A DNA stretch of 64,000 nt from Callipepla californica brunnescens (taxonomy: Eukaryota; Chordata; Aves; Galliformes; Odontophoridae): assembly GCA_023055505.1 (NCBI GenBank), contig JALIRH010000002.1, positions 24,124,437 through 24,188,436 of the forward strand. Reading direction: 5' to 3'. Positions 11,480 through 24,580 of this stretch are shown here, piece after piece (positions within the stretch are counted from its first letter, which is position 1; every line of letters starts with the position of its first letter). The notes beneath the pieces are model-generated. The model made no database searches, had not been told where the DNA came from, and saw nothing but the letters and a program-made list of their open reading frames with translations. The position numbers were made by a program, and so were the translations under genes.

Positions 11480-13289
11480 CTGTAGCTGGAAAAGTCCCAG
11501 AAGGAACAAGCAATCCAAGGAGGAGACTATGAGTATTTTGATTTCTTTCACCTAATCTGCTTTAGTAAGCAAGAACATATTAATTTTCCATCCCTTTACC
11601 AAGTGGCAAGCACACACAGCAACAAATTCAACAGAATCTGTCAGTTTTTTAGAGGAGTCTAAAAGTCAGAGTAGCATAGCTAAAGTCCTAGATTCCAACA
11701 TGGTCATGATATAAAACATAAGCTTAGCTTAGTCATCAGGTAAATGAGTGAAAGTTTCTCAGCTAACTTCCCTTTTGGATTTAAAAAAAGAGTGAGACCA
11801 ACAAGGCAGTGATCCCTAAAGTCTGTCTTTCACATGCTGACTTCTTGTTGGCTCATTTACTCAGCACCCTAAAGTTTAGAGTTTCATCTCACCTCTATTT
11901 TTCATGAGCGGTTACATATACTCCCTTGGTTATACACATTGAAATTTCTTACAGAAGAAAATCTCTCAATTCAAAATAAACATATTACCCTGTACCATCC
12001 TTCATTTGAACTGGCTGTAGACATGAAACGTTTACAGAAAAAATATATTGCAATTTTGAGTTAATTTTTGTTATTATTCGTAAAATGTAATTTCTTAGTA
12101 TTTCAGGTTCCAGTTTTGTTTTGGGCAGATTAGATCTAATTTGATAAGGTTTCTTTCTTTTCTTCATAGTCTGAGCCAGCAGCTAGACAAAACAGCAGAA
12201 TTTGGCCATGACAAAATAGAAAACTCAACAAATACTATTTGTTACCTGAAGATAATCCATCATTTTAAATTTATTATAGCTTTGCTGTACATAGCAAAGA
12301 AAACAAAAAGAAATTTACAAACGATGGAAAACAAAATGCCAGTAGGCTCTAATTTTTTACAGATGTGTTTGACTAGAAAGAAAGTTAAATTTATAACTTA
12401 GGATGCTTTTCCTGAGTTTGTTCATCAAGAAAAGATAGCTGTAAGATATAATTAATTAAAGAGTTGACAGTATATGGAACAAGGTGTCCAAGCTTTATTT
12501 TAAGAATAAATTTGAAGTGTTTCATTTTCAAAGATTTAGAATATTTTACATTCACTTAGAAGCGTCTACAACAATACACAAGGAAAAATCTTCTACCAAA
12601 AAAAGTATAATGGTACAAATTCTCACTCATGAAATTTCTGAAGATACTACCTTTCAAGTCTAATAGATTAACCCCCAAAAAGATTAATATAGAGATGTCA
12701 ATCTGACTACATTGTATTCGAATGAATGAATTCTCAAATGCTCCCATGCAAATGAAATATATGCTGAAAGGAAAATCATTCTTGAAGAAGTTCTTTAATA
12801 TAATGAATATCAATTTTTGTATGCACCTTGATAATCTTGCAGTTTAATCATAATGAAAATGCCCTGGGATAGAAAATTTTATGAGACCAATGATGTTTCA
12901 TTTTAAATCTTAACATCTCATTTATTTTAACATAAATTATTTATTGTGAATGTTTCATGACCTCAAAAACTGTTGAGATGTTGAAATTTGGGGAGAGAAT
13001 ATTTGTTTCATAATGAAACTTTACACAGCAAACCCATAAACAAGCATTACTTTAAATAATGTTATAATGTAATACTATTTTACAGAATAGCCAGAAACCT
13101 CACCTCAGTGTCTCCAAATGATAATAAAACCACTCTTTAGTATTATGTTTTCTAAAAGCAAGGTGCAGAGTGATAGGTGGAAAAACAGAATAAAAACAGA
13201 ATAAAAACATAAGGAGAAAAACAAGGACAGAGCAATTAAGTTCTTCATGAGACATAATGCATGGCCATAAGAAATTATGCCATTCATTT

Positions 13290-14282
13290 TGTTCATTGTG
13301 CCCCAGAGTCAAATACAGTATTCCAGGTAGGATCTCATAAAAGCAGAATAAAAGGGAAGAATCATCTCCCTTGTCCTACTGGTCACACTTACTTCAATAA
13401 AGCCCAAGGTATGATTGGCTTCCTGGGTTTCAGGTGCATATTGCTGGCTCATGCTGAGCTTGTCATCAACCAGTACATGCAAGTACATCCTCCTTCTCAG
13501 AGCTGCTCTCAACCCATTCTTCATCCAGTCTGTGTTAGTGAGTGGGATTGCTCCAACCCATACACAGGACCTGGCACTCAGCAATAAAGATCAAATAAAT
13601 TAAATATTAAATTAATTATTAATATTTAAAATAAATAAAGATAAATCATGAGATTAACAGGTGGTCACCTCTCAAGTATGTCAAGATCCCTTCACTGTGT
13701 CAACTGCACCATTCAGCTTGTTGTCTTTTGTGATTCTCTGAGAGTGCAATCAATCTCACTATGTCCCCAACAAAGAAGTTAAACAGCACCAGTCCCAGTA
13801 CTGACCTCTTAGGGACACCACTCATCACTGGCCTCCACCAGGGTGTAGAGATACTGAACTCAATTCCTTCAGTGTGACCATCATGCTAATTCCTTATCCA
13901 CAAAGTGGTTCATCAATCAATCAATTTCTCTCTAACTTAAAGAGAATTACTGCTTTATTGCTCCCAGACTACCTATCCTTGTCCACCTCTTCTAGGCTTT
14001 CTTTTTGTGCTTGAATTCATCTGAGAGATCCTTGTTTGCCCTCAAGGCCTTCCAGCATTCTTACCTGTCTTCCTTTCATTGAGGTACTATACTCCTGTAC
14101 TTGGAGGTGGTGATTCTCCAGCTTTCTGGGACTTGTCTTCCTCCTAAGAATCTACCCTACAGAACTCCACCAAGCAAACACCTGATGCAGCCAAAGTCTG
14201 CTTTCTTAAAGTTCAGAGTTGTGAGGTTGCTCTGCAGCCTCCTTCCTGCCCTAAGGTTCTTGAACTCCATCATGTCATATTC
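13290..14282 (-). mobile_element. CR1 LINE fragment, antisense, endonuclease-RT linker plus RT, internally rearranged
   Basis: Read on the minus strand, right to left. The segment 14282-13945 corresponds to the linker after the endonuclease domain, where CR1 has LTTLDFRR- and WDKAL-like stretches. About 13940-13660 carries the RT core up to the catalytic box. An AT-rich block interrupts at about 13585-13655. Then 13584-13309 holds an open frame with RT C-terminal motifs (LSMSQQYAPETQEAN, FIEVSV, REMILPFYSA). The 3' UTR and terminal octamer are missing, and the N-terminal part of the RT core is deleted. It is a decayed, non-functional remnant. Confidence 0.82.
13585..13655. repeat. AT-rich insert with palindrome inside the CR1
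   Basis: A block composed almost wholly of A and T separates two parts of the CR1. It contains TAAATATTAA (13601-13610) and TTAATATTTA (13619-13628), perfect 10-bp arms around an 8-nt spacer. This sequence is not part of CR1 as I know it. Confidence 0.7.
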
Positions 14283-17200
14283 AAAAGTGTTCAAAAGCAC
14301 TTTTCACCATTAGCATTCAGCATGAAATCACAGAACACAAATAATGTTTTGGAACATTACTCTTCATACTATGGTTTTCAAATCCCGTGATAAGAGGTCT
14401 TGTCAAAATAGAAGATTGAATGATGGGAGCATATTGACTGAAGGCAAGATCTGCCTTTTTGTTATTCTGTATGTCGTTACAAGCTTTTGACATTAGAAAT
14501 AGCTTTATAACAGTGTTGTGCTCTGTAGGGACTGCCCTTACTCTAAGGAAAGCAATAGAAGCCAGTCAAGATAGCAAGACAAAAAGCAGTCTAATTTAAA
14601 ACCTGCCAGAAATATAGAGAGCTCCTGGTGAGATTCTCTATGATGACATATTAGATATGACATCATATCCAAGGCCCAGATTCTGTAATGGAGTTTCAGC
14701 GTTACCTCAGTTGATTTCATAGCCATCATTTATACCAGAATTGAGTTATATAATCTGAAACACAGACTTTTTTTACTGTCTGTTGCTGCATAAGCAAGCA
14801 ATGTTAACTGAATCATAAAGAGCTGCAGCTGAGACTCTGTATTCACCTAGAAAGCATTTACCTTGCAAAGGCAACAGAAAACATTAATAATGTTTCATTG
14901 TAATTACACCAGCAATTAGACCCAGAGGTTTGGGTTCTCTGTCATGCTATGCCATACAGATTTCTACATCTAAAAGATGCCTGTATTAGAGATTTTGATC
15001 CAGATCAGAATGATAGCATTTTGTGTGATGGTATAATGGCACAGAACACACATAAATGTGGAAACTGTATTCTCTCTTGTATACCCTTTTTGAATCCTAA
15101 AATTGGGCATCCTTGCTGAACCTTTTACATCAATGAGTACAATCTCCTGCACTTATCATTCTACTATTGGTATCATTTGCAAAGTAACCAGGCTTTTTAA
15201 CCTCCAGTGCTCTAAGCAGAGGCAACTTCAGAACCTCCTTGCCATGGCAAACCAAGATCTGTTGACAATGAGTCTACACCTAGCATCAGGTAAGATAACA
15301 CAAACCCACAGGTACCTGCATGATCTCTTATGAATATTTATTATATTCACATTTCTTTTTTAATATGAATACATCGATAGACAAATTTCATTTACCACAC
15401 ATCCTCCAAAACATTTTAAGTTTAATAGTAGTGATTAGGATTTCTGCTGCTCTTTCAGATTGGGTATCTTATCGTGGGGTGCTAGAGCCCAAGAAGTTTC
15501 CCTTTAATTCTGCTGTAGAGTAGAAGCATTTTACCTTTGTAACACCAAGAGAAACATGGCTTAATATCACAGCCCAAATAAATGGCCAACTTTGTTCCAC
15601 TGAAGTCTCTGTAGAGTCCCACCACAGTGTAAGTTCATGAACACTAACCCCATTGCATTATCTCCCATAATGCTTGTTAGAGTGCTGGGGAACAACTTGC
15701 TCTCTCATGGTCTTCAGGATTAGATTTCAAGTGTAAGATCACCCTTCCTCATATTTCTTATCCATAATCTTTCCTTCTTAATTCAGAAACGGTATGAAAA
15801 GCATTCACATAGAACAGTTTAGAAAAGTTGCTTCAGACCTCAGAACTGTTTCAGACACAGAATTATCTCTAAAAGTGTAACTACCTATCCTTTAAGCCAG
15901 GACAAGTTTACAAAATACAGGACAATCAACAACTTTTGACTTGTGAATAAATTAAAGTACAAAAGAGAAGGCTTAATGAATTTACATGTTGATTAATTCT
16001 TCAGGGAATTAAAAGTTCATATATTAAATTAAACTGAGGTTGAGAGTCACGTTATCTAATTTTATACAGATAGAGTGGCATGCATTTTAAATAAGTCATC
16101 TGACTTATAAAGACCTTTGTTTCTTTATTTCTAGCAGGAGGATAGTAATCTAAAATTTAGATATCAAGATTTTATATGCCTAAGCTGTAGGAGATGACTC
16201 TCATGGTCAAGATACTTTCACGCAAAAAATGTGCCTACAGCAGAGGCCTTCAGCATATCTAATAATTTTCCTTCTCCTTGGTATCACTGTAAGGCTACAA
16301 GAAACATTTCCTCAAATGTCTCATATTTGAAGCCAGACTATTCAAAGCATATCAGTGAATTAAGGGCTTGTGAAAACATAAAAAAAACTAGTAATGAACC
16401 AAATTTCTTTATTTCTTCAGCTGTTGCTACGTGTGCTATTATTGATGTGCAGCCTTCTCAACTCTGCTGTCCCTGAGACTCTTCATAGATCCAGAGATTT
16501 TAGCTCTGATATTTATTCCACTCAACCAGTTTCACTGTCAAAATATCTTCAGGTGACAAAAAATACATGTGAAGTTGTGGTGTAGCATAGGACTGAAACT
16601 CAAGTCTCAGTGACAAGAGGAGAAAAAAGGGATTTCAGCTCTGGATTAAGATCATCCTCTTTCTTGTTCTGAATGAGACAACAGTGTGTCCCTGTAATTA
16701 CCTCACATTGATAACTGACTTTTCCTGTGTACCAGAGGAAATTTACAGGAAGAGAAGAAAAACTCTAACTGTTGAACTCATGCCAACATATTTTACCTTG
16801 TTTTTACCAGTCTTCTGCGTCAATACAGATCACAGCTTCCAGCTTCAAGAAATTATGTAGATGCTAAGACAGATCAAGCTACTTGCAAGTCCATGTAGTA
16901 TTCCTAGTGTACTTTTGATTAATTATGAACCCAGCAGGAACTCATAAGGCATTGCACAGTACAGCAACAACAATTATTTTTAACTGTAAGCTCAGCTGGT
17001 TCCTGGTCTCAAACCAGCAAGAGTTTTGTTCATAACCATAGCAATGGCAGGAAAATAAATGCTTTTGCTCAACACAATCATTATTTACTTGGATACATCC
17101 CAGTAGTACGATTTAACATACACATTTTATTCTATCCGCTTTCCTCACATCTCTCACCCATTGTGGCCAGGACACATGACACAAAGGGATATTTTGAATA

Positions 17201-20063
17201 ACTGCACTATTCTGACATGGGAGAGAATTCTGACATGAGTATAGTTGGAAAGATGGAATTAAAGAGAGTCATGAAAATCTGTGCAGGTCTCTCTTGTTTA
17301 GTTAGATTAACTCATGGATTGAATATGTGTGTCAAGGTATAGAATATCATCAGCCATGATAGCAGTGAGTACCATGATTTGTGTCAAAAAGAGAATCTCA
17401 GAGCAGGTACCTAGGATTTTCTATAGGATGAATAAAAAATACAATTTCCAGCCATAAAAGTAAAATTTTCAGGGAATAGGGGAAATAAAGACTGAAATCT
17501 AAGTGCAGCTGAGTTGGAATAAGAAATTTGAATGTCTCCAAGCTGCTAATTCTGAAGAGGTTGTAGGCTTGCAATTGCTAGAAGTGCTATGGAAAGTAAA
17601 TTGTGACATTCTGTGAAACTTCACCTGTAAATGGAGAATATCTATGAAAATAAACTCGACTCAACACTTCTGTTTCCTCAAAGCATAAAAAAAGAAAATT
17701 GAAATTATTTTCCAAGTGTAATAAACACGAATCTGCTTAATGGATCCAAACTGGAAAAACAAGCAAACAAACAAACAAAAATTTATTTTGCAATTCTAGC
17801 TACTGTATTTATCACTTACTATACTGAGGAATGTAGAGTAATATTTTTGAAAGTAGCCAAGATTTTTTCAGTGGTAACAGTTCGAGTCTACCAGAAAAGT
17901 TTGTCTTTTGTTTAAGTGAAATGTGCAGAATAACAGTTGCCAGGCATCACCAGTTCTTCTGTAACAATTCTGTGAAAGTACCATTTTGAAAGCAACCCTG
18001 CACTATGTTCATCCCACTGTGTTCAGTTTTAATCTTTCAGTTCCCTCTGTAGAGCAAGATCACAAGATCTTACACAGCATTTCCCCACAAGATATGGATA
18101 AGGAACAATTGCACTGAAATAACTTGAAAAGAAATAAGCATTAGATATTTTATCTTTAATGAAGATATCTTAGAATATCAGACCTTTATATTTTATTATT
18201 TTTATTAAATGTTTAAAACTCAGTCCTACAGGCTAGTATGTAGAAATGGAAACTAGCTCTTCTATAACATTCCACTGATTTTTGTGAAGCCTTTTTCAGG
18301 CACGAAGTCTTATGACTAACACAGACCTGAGGTCTTTGCACCTCATTTTTTTTTCCAAAGCAAAAACAATTACGTGAGCGCATTTGTTTCTATGTTTGTT
18401 TTTTTATTGGCTCAAATGCAGCAACACTACTGTCCAGATTAATTGTACCACTTTATGTTTGTTTACTAGCAATAAATGTATATATATTTTAATAAAAATC
18501 TTAAAGATAACCATTTGCATGCTTCTCTTCATGTAACAGTCTTTAAATTTTTTCTCCAACCTTCTTTGCCTTTTTTTTTTTTGTGTGTGTTTTTCTATTG
18601 TTTTGATTTTGTATTTTTTAACATTTTGCAATAATACATGATTATTTTTTTTCTGTATTATTCTTTGGCAGAATACCATTGCAGTGACAACTGCAATTTG
18701 TGAAAGATCTTTGGAAATAATTATTCGTTCTGAAAACCAGGACTTTTCGTGACCTAGAGGAGTGAAGATATCTTGCTTGCTTCAAACATATTTTCAAAGG
18801 AAAACAACAATTACACTTTCTCTTCATTCGCAATGGGAGCAATAAGAGTGCACAGAAAAGCTGTTTTAGAAGTTTTCCTCAGATGTTATGCACTTTGGAG
18901 CCGTTATTAAAAAAATCAGTTTGACTCACCCACTACTTGAATCTTTACGAGTACAATTATTCAGTTACAGTGTTCTACCAAACAGAATATAGACACATTA
19001 TAAGATCCAAAAGACATTGCATATAATTATATGCTCGTAATATAGTAAGATGAATTGATTTGAGGGAGTGGATTAGTTCACTTATTGAAGAAACCTTAAA
19101 TTGCTATAAATGTTGAGTTCACTCAGCACCTTATGTGTCTTCAGCAATCTTACTGTAGTAGGTTCCTTTCACACTACAGCAGGAGCCAGGCTCCTCCAAA
19201 CTCTTGTAAGCTCTGCAAAGCCTTTGAGAAAGCTGAAGTTGAGGCTGAGAAAGCACAGCAGTGGGTACACTCAAATTGCAGCTCTGCAGAAGTCTTATTG
19301 AAGAAGACAATTCAGTAAAAGTAGAGTATATTGCTAGAAGGACTTTGGCTTTGTATGTAAAGAGAATTTAACTTAAATTCGTATTTAAAAAAAAAAATCA
19401 TTATAGAGACTACATGGTTTTTTGTTTACAAAATGAGGTCTCAGCTGCAGCTATATTCCTAAAGGATGACTACATCAAATAACATGTTTATCTAAATATC
19501 TGCAGATGATGCACTACTTAACAGAGAACATTTCTTAATCATGCTAATTTCTTGTGAAATTGGGCAGGCAAACAGCCACTGCTATACCGTTTCCTGCAAA
19601 TAGTCTATCAAATTGTCTTTAAATAGTACTTCATTCCTTTCGGAAGAAAGATTAAGAATAAAAAAGTACATTTAAATACTCTAAAATAAAGAAATGTATG
19701 AATTAATGTTGCCTATAAAATACTTGTTGGCTTCCTTGTGTATTGTGGTGAGATCTTCACCTACTTCATCACTTATTGCTCAGAATATCTGCATGTGTGT
19801 TAGGATATCTGTCTCATTCCTCTCTCTCCTCTGAAAGAAAGAGTAGAAAGAAACGCACTTTAGCTAAAAGAACATCTATAACTTCTCTTCTTTTACCATA
19901 AATTAAATCTGTTGTCCACCAAGATCTAATTCACTACCCTTAAAACTCTACTTTAAAAGGAATGGTTACATTCTTCTAGCCATCCCATGGTGCTTCTCCT
20001 TCCAATGGCTCACTGGGTTTGGGTTTGATCTGTTTTTCTTTCTTGTTTTTTTTTTTTGTTTTG

Positions 20064-20094
<31 letters not shown>

Positions 20095-21387
20095 TGTTTT
20101 TTTGGAATAATTCCTGGCTGAAGATGAACAAATGGAGAAGGCACAGAGATATCTCAGCAAAATTTCCCTAACAACAGAAAAATGTCAACATATGGCACTG
20201 CACAGAGTTATTTGGTACTATTTCAGAGAATTCTCGTAGAGTCCTTCATTAAAACATTATCCATCTCTAGCCAAACTAAGATATCATTTAACGTCCCTCA
20301 GTGTACAGACAGCAACATCTTTCAAAAAGAGAAATAGGTTTATCTCGTTGAGGGAATGTGGACATCTTCAGCTGATGAAAGCAGGTTCTGATGTAAGACT
20401 TCCGGGATTCATAGTCCATAGAAGCACTGGACTTTGTATACAATTTTTAGACTTTGCTTAGCTCTGTTTTCAATCAAATCTCAGGAAAAATCATTTGAAA
20501 TGATCTCACCACAACCGTAAGTTACTCTTGTGAGATATCCCAGAAATATTTTACAAAGGCCAGGCTCTAATTCTGACCAGAAACAGCCTTTTGAAACTCC
20601 GTGTCAGGATTTCAGGGATGACTCTTGTTCCAATTAGAAATCTAGTAACTAGAGGAAAAGAAATTGTAAGCATCTCTATAAAGCACCAGGAAGCTGCTTT
20701 ATTTGTCCAGAGCAGCATTATTAAGTATGCTTGTTGCTTACAGTTTCTGTAAGTTCTCTTCTGGTTTAGGAAAAGATTTAGGGCTCTTTGGAACTATTAG
20801 TTTTTTTCTGATGGTCTACAGAGGTGCAGGTATATTTTCGTTCAAGTTGTGTAGCAGAAGGCATCCTGAACAAGTTTACCAGATTCCCTGCACAGCACTG
20901 AAAGACAGGTAAGTTGCACCCACACAGTCCCCTGCCTGAAGATACAATCTAACTCATAGCAGAGAATGATTAAATTTCTTTTCAGAGTGTTTTCATTCAA
21001 GTGTAGAAGTAGGTGACAAGATCTCCAAGAGACAGTGGTAAAAAGCAATATAGAGATGCAAAAGTGCAGATTTTGTCCAGAAGTCACATCAGTCTACTAC
21101 ACTGCATCCAAAGTAGCTTATTTTCCACTACACTGGAAAAATAATTGGGATTAATTTTCTTTATCTCTTGTTACATGATATTGGTGTGCTACCATGTAGA
21201 ATTCTGTGTACCCTATTATTTGTATATGGCCACTACAAAACAGTATTTATGTTCTGTTCATCTTGACACTTACTGGTAAAAAACATGTCCCACTCCTGTC
21301 TGGCAATTAACTGAAGAAGTGACAAGGCAAAAGGAATTGATAAAATGTTATTTCTAATACCTTTGGGGAATAAAATCTGTCTCAAAT
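14283..21387. other. Seven kilobases of AT-rich DNA without a recognisable gene
   Basis: No coding exon, CR1 or LTR was recognised. Open frames are short and of random composition. There is a short (CAAA)n tract near 17760-17780 and a (TTTTG)n tract at 20046-20103. Confidence 0.5.
20046..20103. repeat. (TTTTG)7 pentanucleotide repeat with flanking T-runs
   Basis: G residues recur every five bases from 20058 to 20088, with T-runs on either side. On the minus strand it reads as CAAAA repeats, the form often left by a retroposon A-tail, but no retroposon body was recognised. Confidence 0.9.
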
Positions 21388-21483
21388 CACATTAATGTAA
21401 ATTACTGTGGCAAATGTGACATCCCTGTCTGAGAGCATGTTAATGTAATTTACTGTAGTGAATATCACATTCCCATCTGCTAA
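21388..21483. repeat. Diverged two-copy 48-bp tandem duplication
   Basis: CACATTAATGTAAATTACTG (21388 onward) and CATGTTAATGTAATTTACTG (21436 onward) begin two adjacent units of about 48 bp. Similarity continues through a following 'cacattccc' / 'gacatccct' block. The copies have clearly diverged. Confidence 0.7.
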
Positions 21484-21898
21484 AGCAATCTGTTAAAATT
21501 CACTAAGATTATTATCTTCAAGAGGCAGAGGTTTTTAATCTTTCAGGTTGTTGTTTTTTAAGTTCCTTCTGACGGAAATAGTGTCTAACATATGATGCAG
21601 ACTGACAACATTTGATTAAATTAAAAATTGAGTATGTAAATTCCTAGTTCTTACCAGCTCACTGTAAAATTGCAGCTGGAAGGATGCAAAGACCAGACCA
21701 GAATTTCAATTGCTCAGAATGCTTAGCTTCAACCAAGATTCTGCCATGAGCATTAGATAGAAATCAATATTGAGAGAGTAATACAATTGGTCTTACACTT
21801 ATCTAAGTTATAGCAACCTTTAAATAAACTTTATTTATTATAAGAGGTTTAACAACTGCTCAAAAATAACATACCATACCTTGAAAAGGAATATAAAT
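21484..21898. other. Non-coding, no feature recognised
   Basis: AT-rich sequence leading up to the GGGAA array. No gene or repeat family seen. Confidence 0.5.
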
Positions 21899-22113
21899 GG
21901 GAAGGGAAGGGAAGGGAAGGGAAGGGAAGGGAAGGGAAGGGAAGGGAAGGGAAGGGAAGGGAAGGGAAGGGAAGGGAAGGGAAGGGAAGGGAAGGGAAGG
22001 GAAGGGAAGGGAAGGGAAGGGAAGGGAAGGGAAGGGAAGGGAAGGGAAGGGAAGGGAAGGGAAGGGAAGGGAAGGGAAGGGAAGGGAAGGGAAGGGAAGG
22101 GAAGGGAAGGGAA
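21899..22113. repeat. Pure (GGGAA)43 pentanucleotide microsatellite
   Basis: A 215-bp run of GGGAA with no interruption visible, making exactly 43 units on the + strand. The whole + strand run is purine. The open frames on both strands here (Gly-Lys-Gly-Arg-Glu or Phe-Pro-Ser-Leu-Pro repeats) are products of the array and not genes. Confidence 0.98.
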
Positions 22114-24189
22114 ATTTTTAAAAAGGATGAAAGATATCAAAGAATCATATATATTTCCTAAGATATCCCCAGTGTGTACTTAATGATTAATTTTTAATAA
22201 TATGGAAATACTGATATTTTATGATTAATTGAAAGCTCTACAGTCCAAGGGGAATGTGTCACATAACTACACAAAGTATTACAAGATTATTGTGTAATTC
22301 CACAAAAGATTCCACAAAAGTATGAAATGGATTCCAAAAGACAATACTTATAAATGTTTGTATGAACGTTGACATTTGTATTGGGAACAAATGTCATTCA
22401 TGATAATTTCACTCTAACAGCTGACAGGTTCTATGATATAAATATAAAACTATTCATTAAAATATATTTGAATAATAACTTTAGGAGAAAAAGTAGTTAG
22501 GGTGTAATAGCACTTGAACAGCTTTGATCAGTACCACCAAGTATCTACTTTTCCAGTGTTTGCTATATTCCACCTGACTGGGTGGGAAACACATAGGCTT
22601 GAAGGCTGAAGTCAGAGATTACAGAGCTATGGATTTGTGGGTACTAGAATGAGGATATTATTACTAGGTTAATAAGAATAAAAAAATATTTCTTTCATTC
22701 TAGATGGATAGATTGCTTAATTTTCTTCTCCCCTTCTCCTTAGATGATGGCTTTCTTCTGGTGGTGGAGAAGCAAAAAAATTCTCAAAATCAGCTTCCAA
22801 TGTGAAGAATCCAAAATACATACACTTCCTGTTCCTGCTTCACTCTTTTCAAGCATATCTACCTGCTGGACAGCTTCATCATTTTGGGGTCTTGTCACCA
22901 GCTGGCCAGTAAGAAGTAGCAAACTTTTTTCTCAGGAACACAGTCCTATTACCAGACACATACATCTTTTTATTTCTTTTCTGCATATGGTAGAAAAATT
23001 CCAGTTCAGTCTGGTTGTAAGGAAAAATCTTAAAGTTGTTTCATCTTTTTTTTTAATTATGTTTGGGAGATTGTTGTAGTGCTAATATCAAGACATCCTA
23101 AAGATTGGAAGTGATACCAAGTCTTTTCAAATACTCCCGTACTCTCTAAACAAAAGCAATACAGTTCTTTGATTTCTGTTTTTCTTAGATATCAAAAAAA
23201 TCTAAAGCACCTTGTACTTCATATTTTGCCAGAAAATAATTTGATCTGAAAGTATAAAAAGGGCCTGCATGATAAGTACATGTGATTCTGTTGTACATAT
23301 TAATCTCTTTCCCCATTGTCTTCCATTGCTTTTTGTTTTTAACTGTAGAATCTAAATGGAGGACAGCAGCCTTGTAAACACTTACATGTGGTTTCATTGG
23401 AACCTGGAGAAATTCGTGAAAGAGAAGAATACTGAGGATTGATAATTGCACAGAAATGACATGGCTTGAGAAATCCCTGACCTAAAAAGATTAGTCTGAG
23501 GGACTGTCAATTATATTAATTATTTCTACTTCTAAAATTCACATAACTTTTCCAAGGCATTCCCTTTTGATTGTTCTTAAAGACAGGATATTCCATTTTG
23601 GTGTTGTCCCTTATGAACCCTTTTATTCTACATTATCTGGAAAAAGTTTATTAATGAATGCATGATGACACAGGCAAATGCTCTGATTAATATCCCACTT
23701 GTTGCAAGTTGGAGCTTAGGAATAGATTTGTTTGTATTCCTTCAAGATGCCACTGAAGATAGAGGTTTACAAGAATTTTCAGCTTAATTTCACATTAGAT
23801 AATGTATCAACAAGTGCTCTACCTAATTATAAAACTAATTATACTAATATTAAACTGTTAAACCATTGCCACTCACATTTTCAAGACTATATGTGCAATA
23901 CTTAAAAAAGTAAGGCAAACATTTTAAGGGTGTAAGTTTAATACTCATCTTTAGCTTACATAAAACCCCTGTACCAATGTCTTGATTGAAGGGATTGAAC
24001 AGTGTTAATTATGTGCAGAGTAGTCTTCAAAAGACAACACTGACTTCACAATCTCGGTCAGTTTTCTTCAATATTTCTGAATGTTTGCAATCAAGTAGTA
24101 GGAAGGGTTAACTTTATTCCTCTTGATCTTTATTTGGGATCAATTATTGTATTCAGTGAGCACAAAATTAATTAGCCATGATGATGGAG
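22114..24189. other. Non-coding, no gene supported
   Basis: The longest frame (22744-23079, +, 111 codons) follows a good polypyrimidine/AG acceptor-like stretch. It has no recognisable domain and is mirrored by an open frame on the other strand. No repeat family was recognised. Confidence 0.45.
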
Positions 24190-24580
24190 TGTGGGAATAC
24201 AAGACTGTTCAGAGCAGAAGCTGTGGAGCAAGATAAACAGCATGAGAAAGGAAGGCTGAAATCCAAGAACACTCCAGAAGAAAAGGAAAACAAGTTCAAG
24301 TAAGCTGTGTGATAGCAGACCCTTACTGGAGGAAGAGTGTGTGGCTTGGAATGACTCATGACCCTGATTGGATAAGTGCCTGCATGCATGGTTAAGGAGT
24401 GTTTGCGGAGTATTTGACATGTAAAGGCATGTGGGAAAGTTAAAAGACAAAACTTGTGAATGTATATAAGGGATGTTAGAACCTGTAACAAATGATTTGG
24501 ATCATCCACATCTGAGTCTGTGCCTCAGATGCTGCAATGGAGGAAGTCTTCAATCTGTTAGCCACCATATTTTCACTGCA
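24190..24580 (+). mobile_element. Probable solo LTR of an endogenous retrovirus
   Basis: The segment has the architecture of an LTR on the + strand: a TG start (TGTGGGAATAC at 24190), a U3-like region of about 270 bp with a reversed CCAAT box (ATTGG) near 24370, a TATATAAG box at 24463-24470, about 110 bp of possible R/U5, and a CA end at 24580. The minus-strand open frames (24168-24509) are incidental. No second copy or internal retroviral sequence lies nearby, and no clean target-site duplication was found, so the boundaries are approximate. Confidence 0.45.

Larger units (their letters stand above)
6298..13289. other. Seven kilobases of AT-rich DNA without a recognisable gene
   Basis: I see no exon with convincing splice sites and coding composition, no CR1 and no LTR. 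The contents are simple repeats (A-run at 6782, AT run at 7067, TTTG run near 7570-7588), small tandem duplications at 10007-10054 and 10947-10984, and a short perfect inverted repeat at 11448-11479. The minus-strand 98-codon frame at 7512-7808 is not recognisable as any protein family. Confidence 0.55.

Noticed and set aside
21838..22183. Long open frames on both strands made of repeating GKGRE or FPSLP
   Set aside because: They are translations of the pure GGGAA array. A pentamer without stops is open in every frame.
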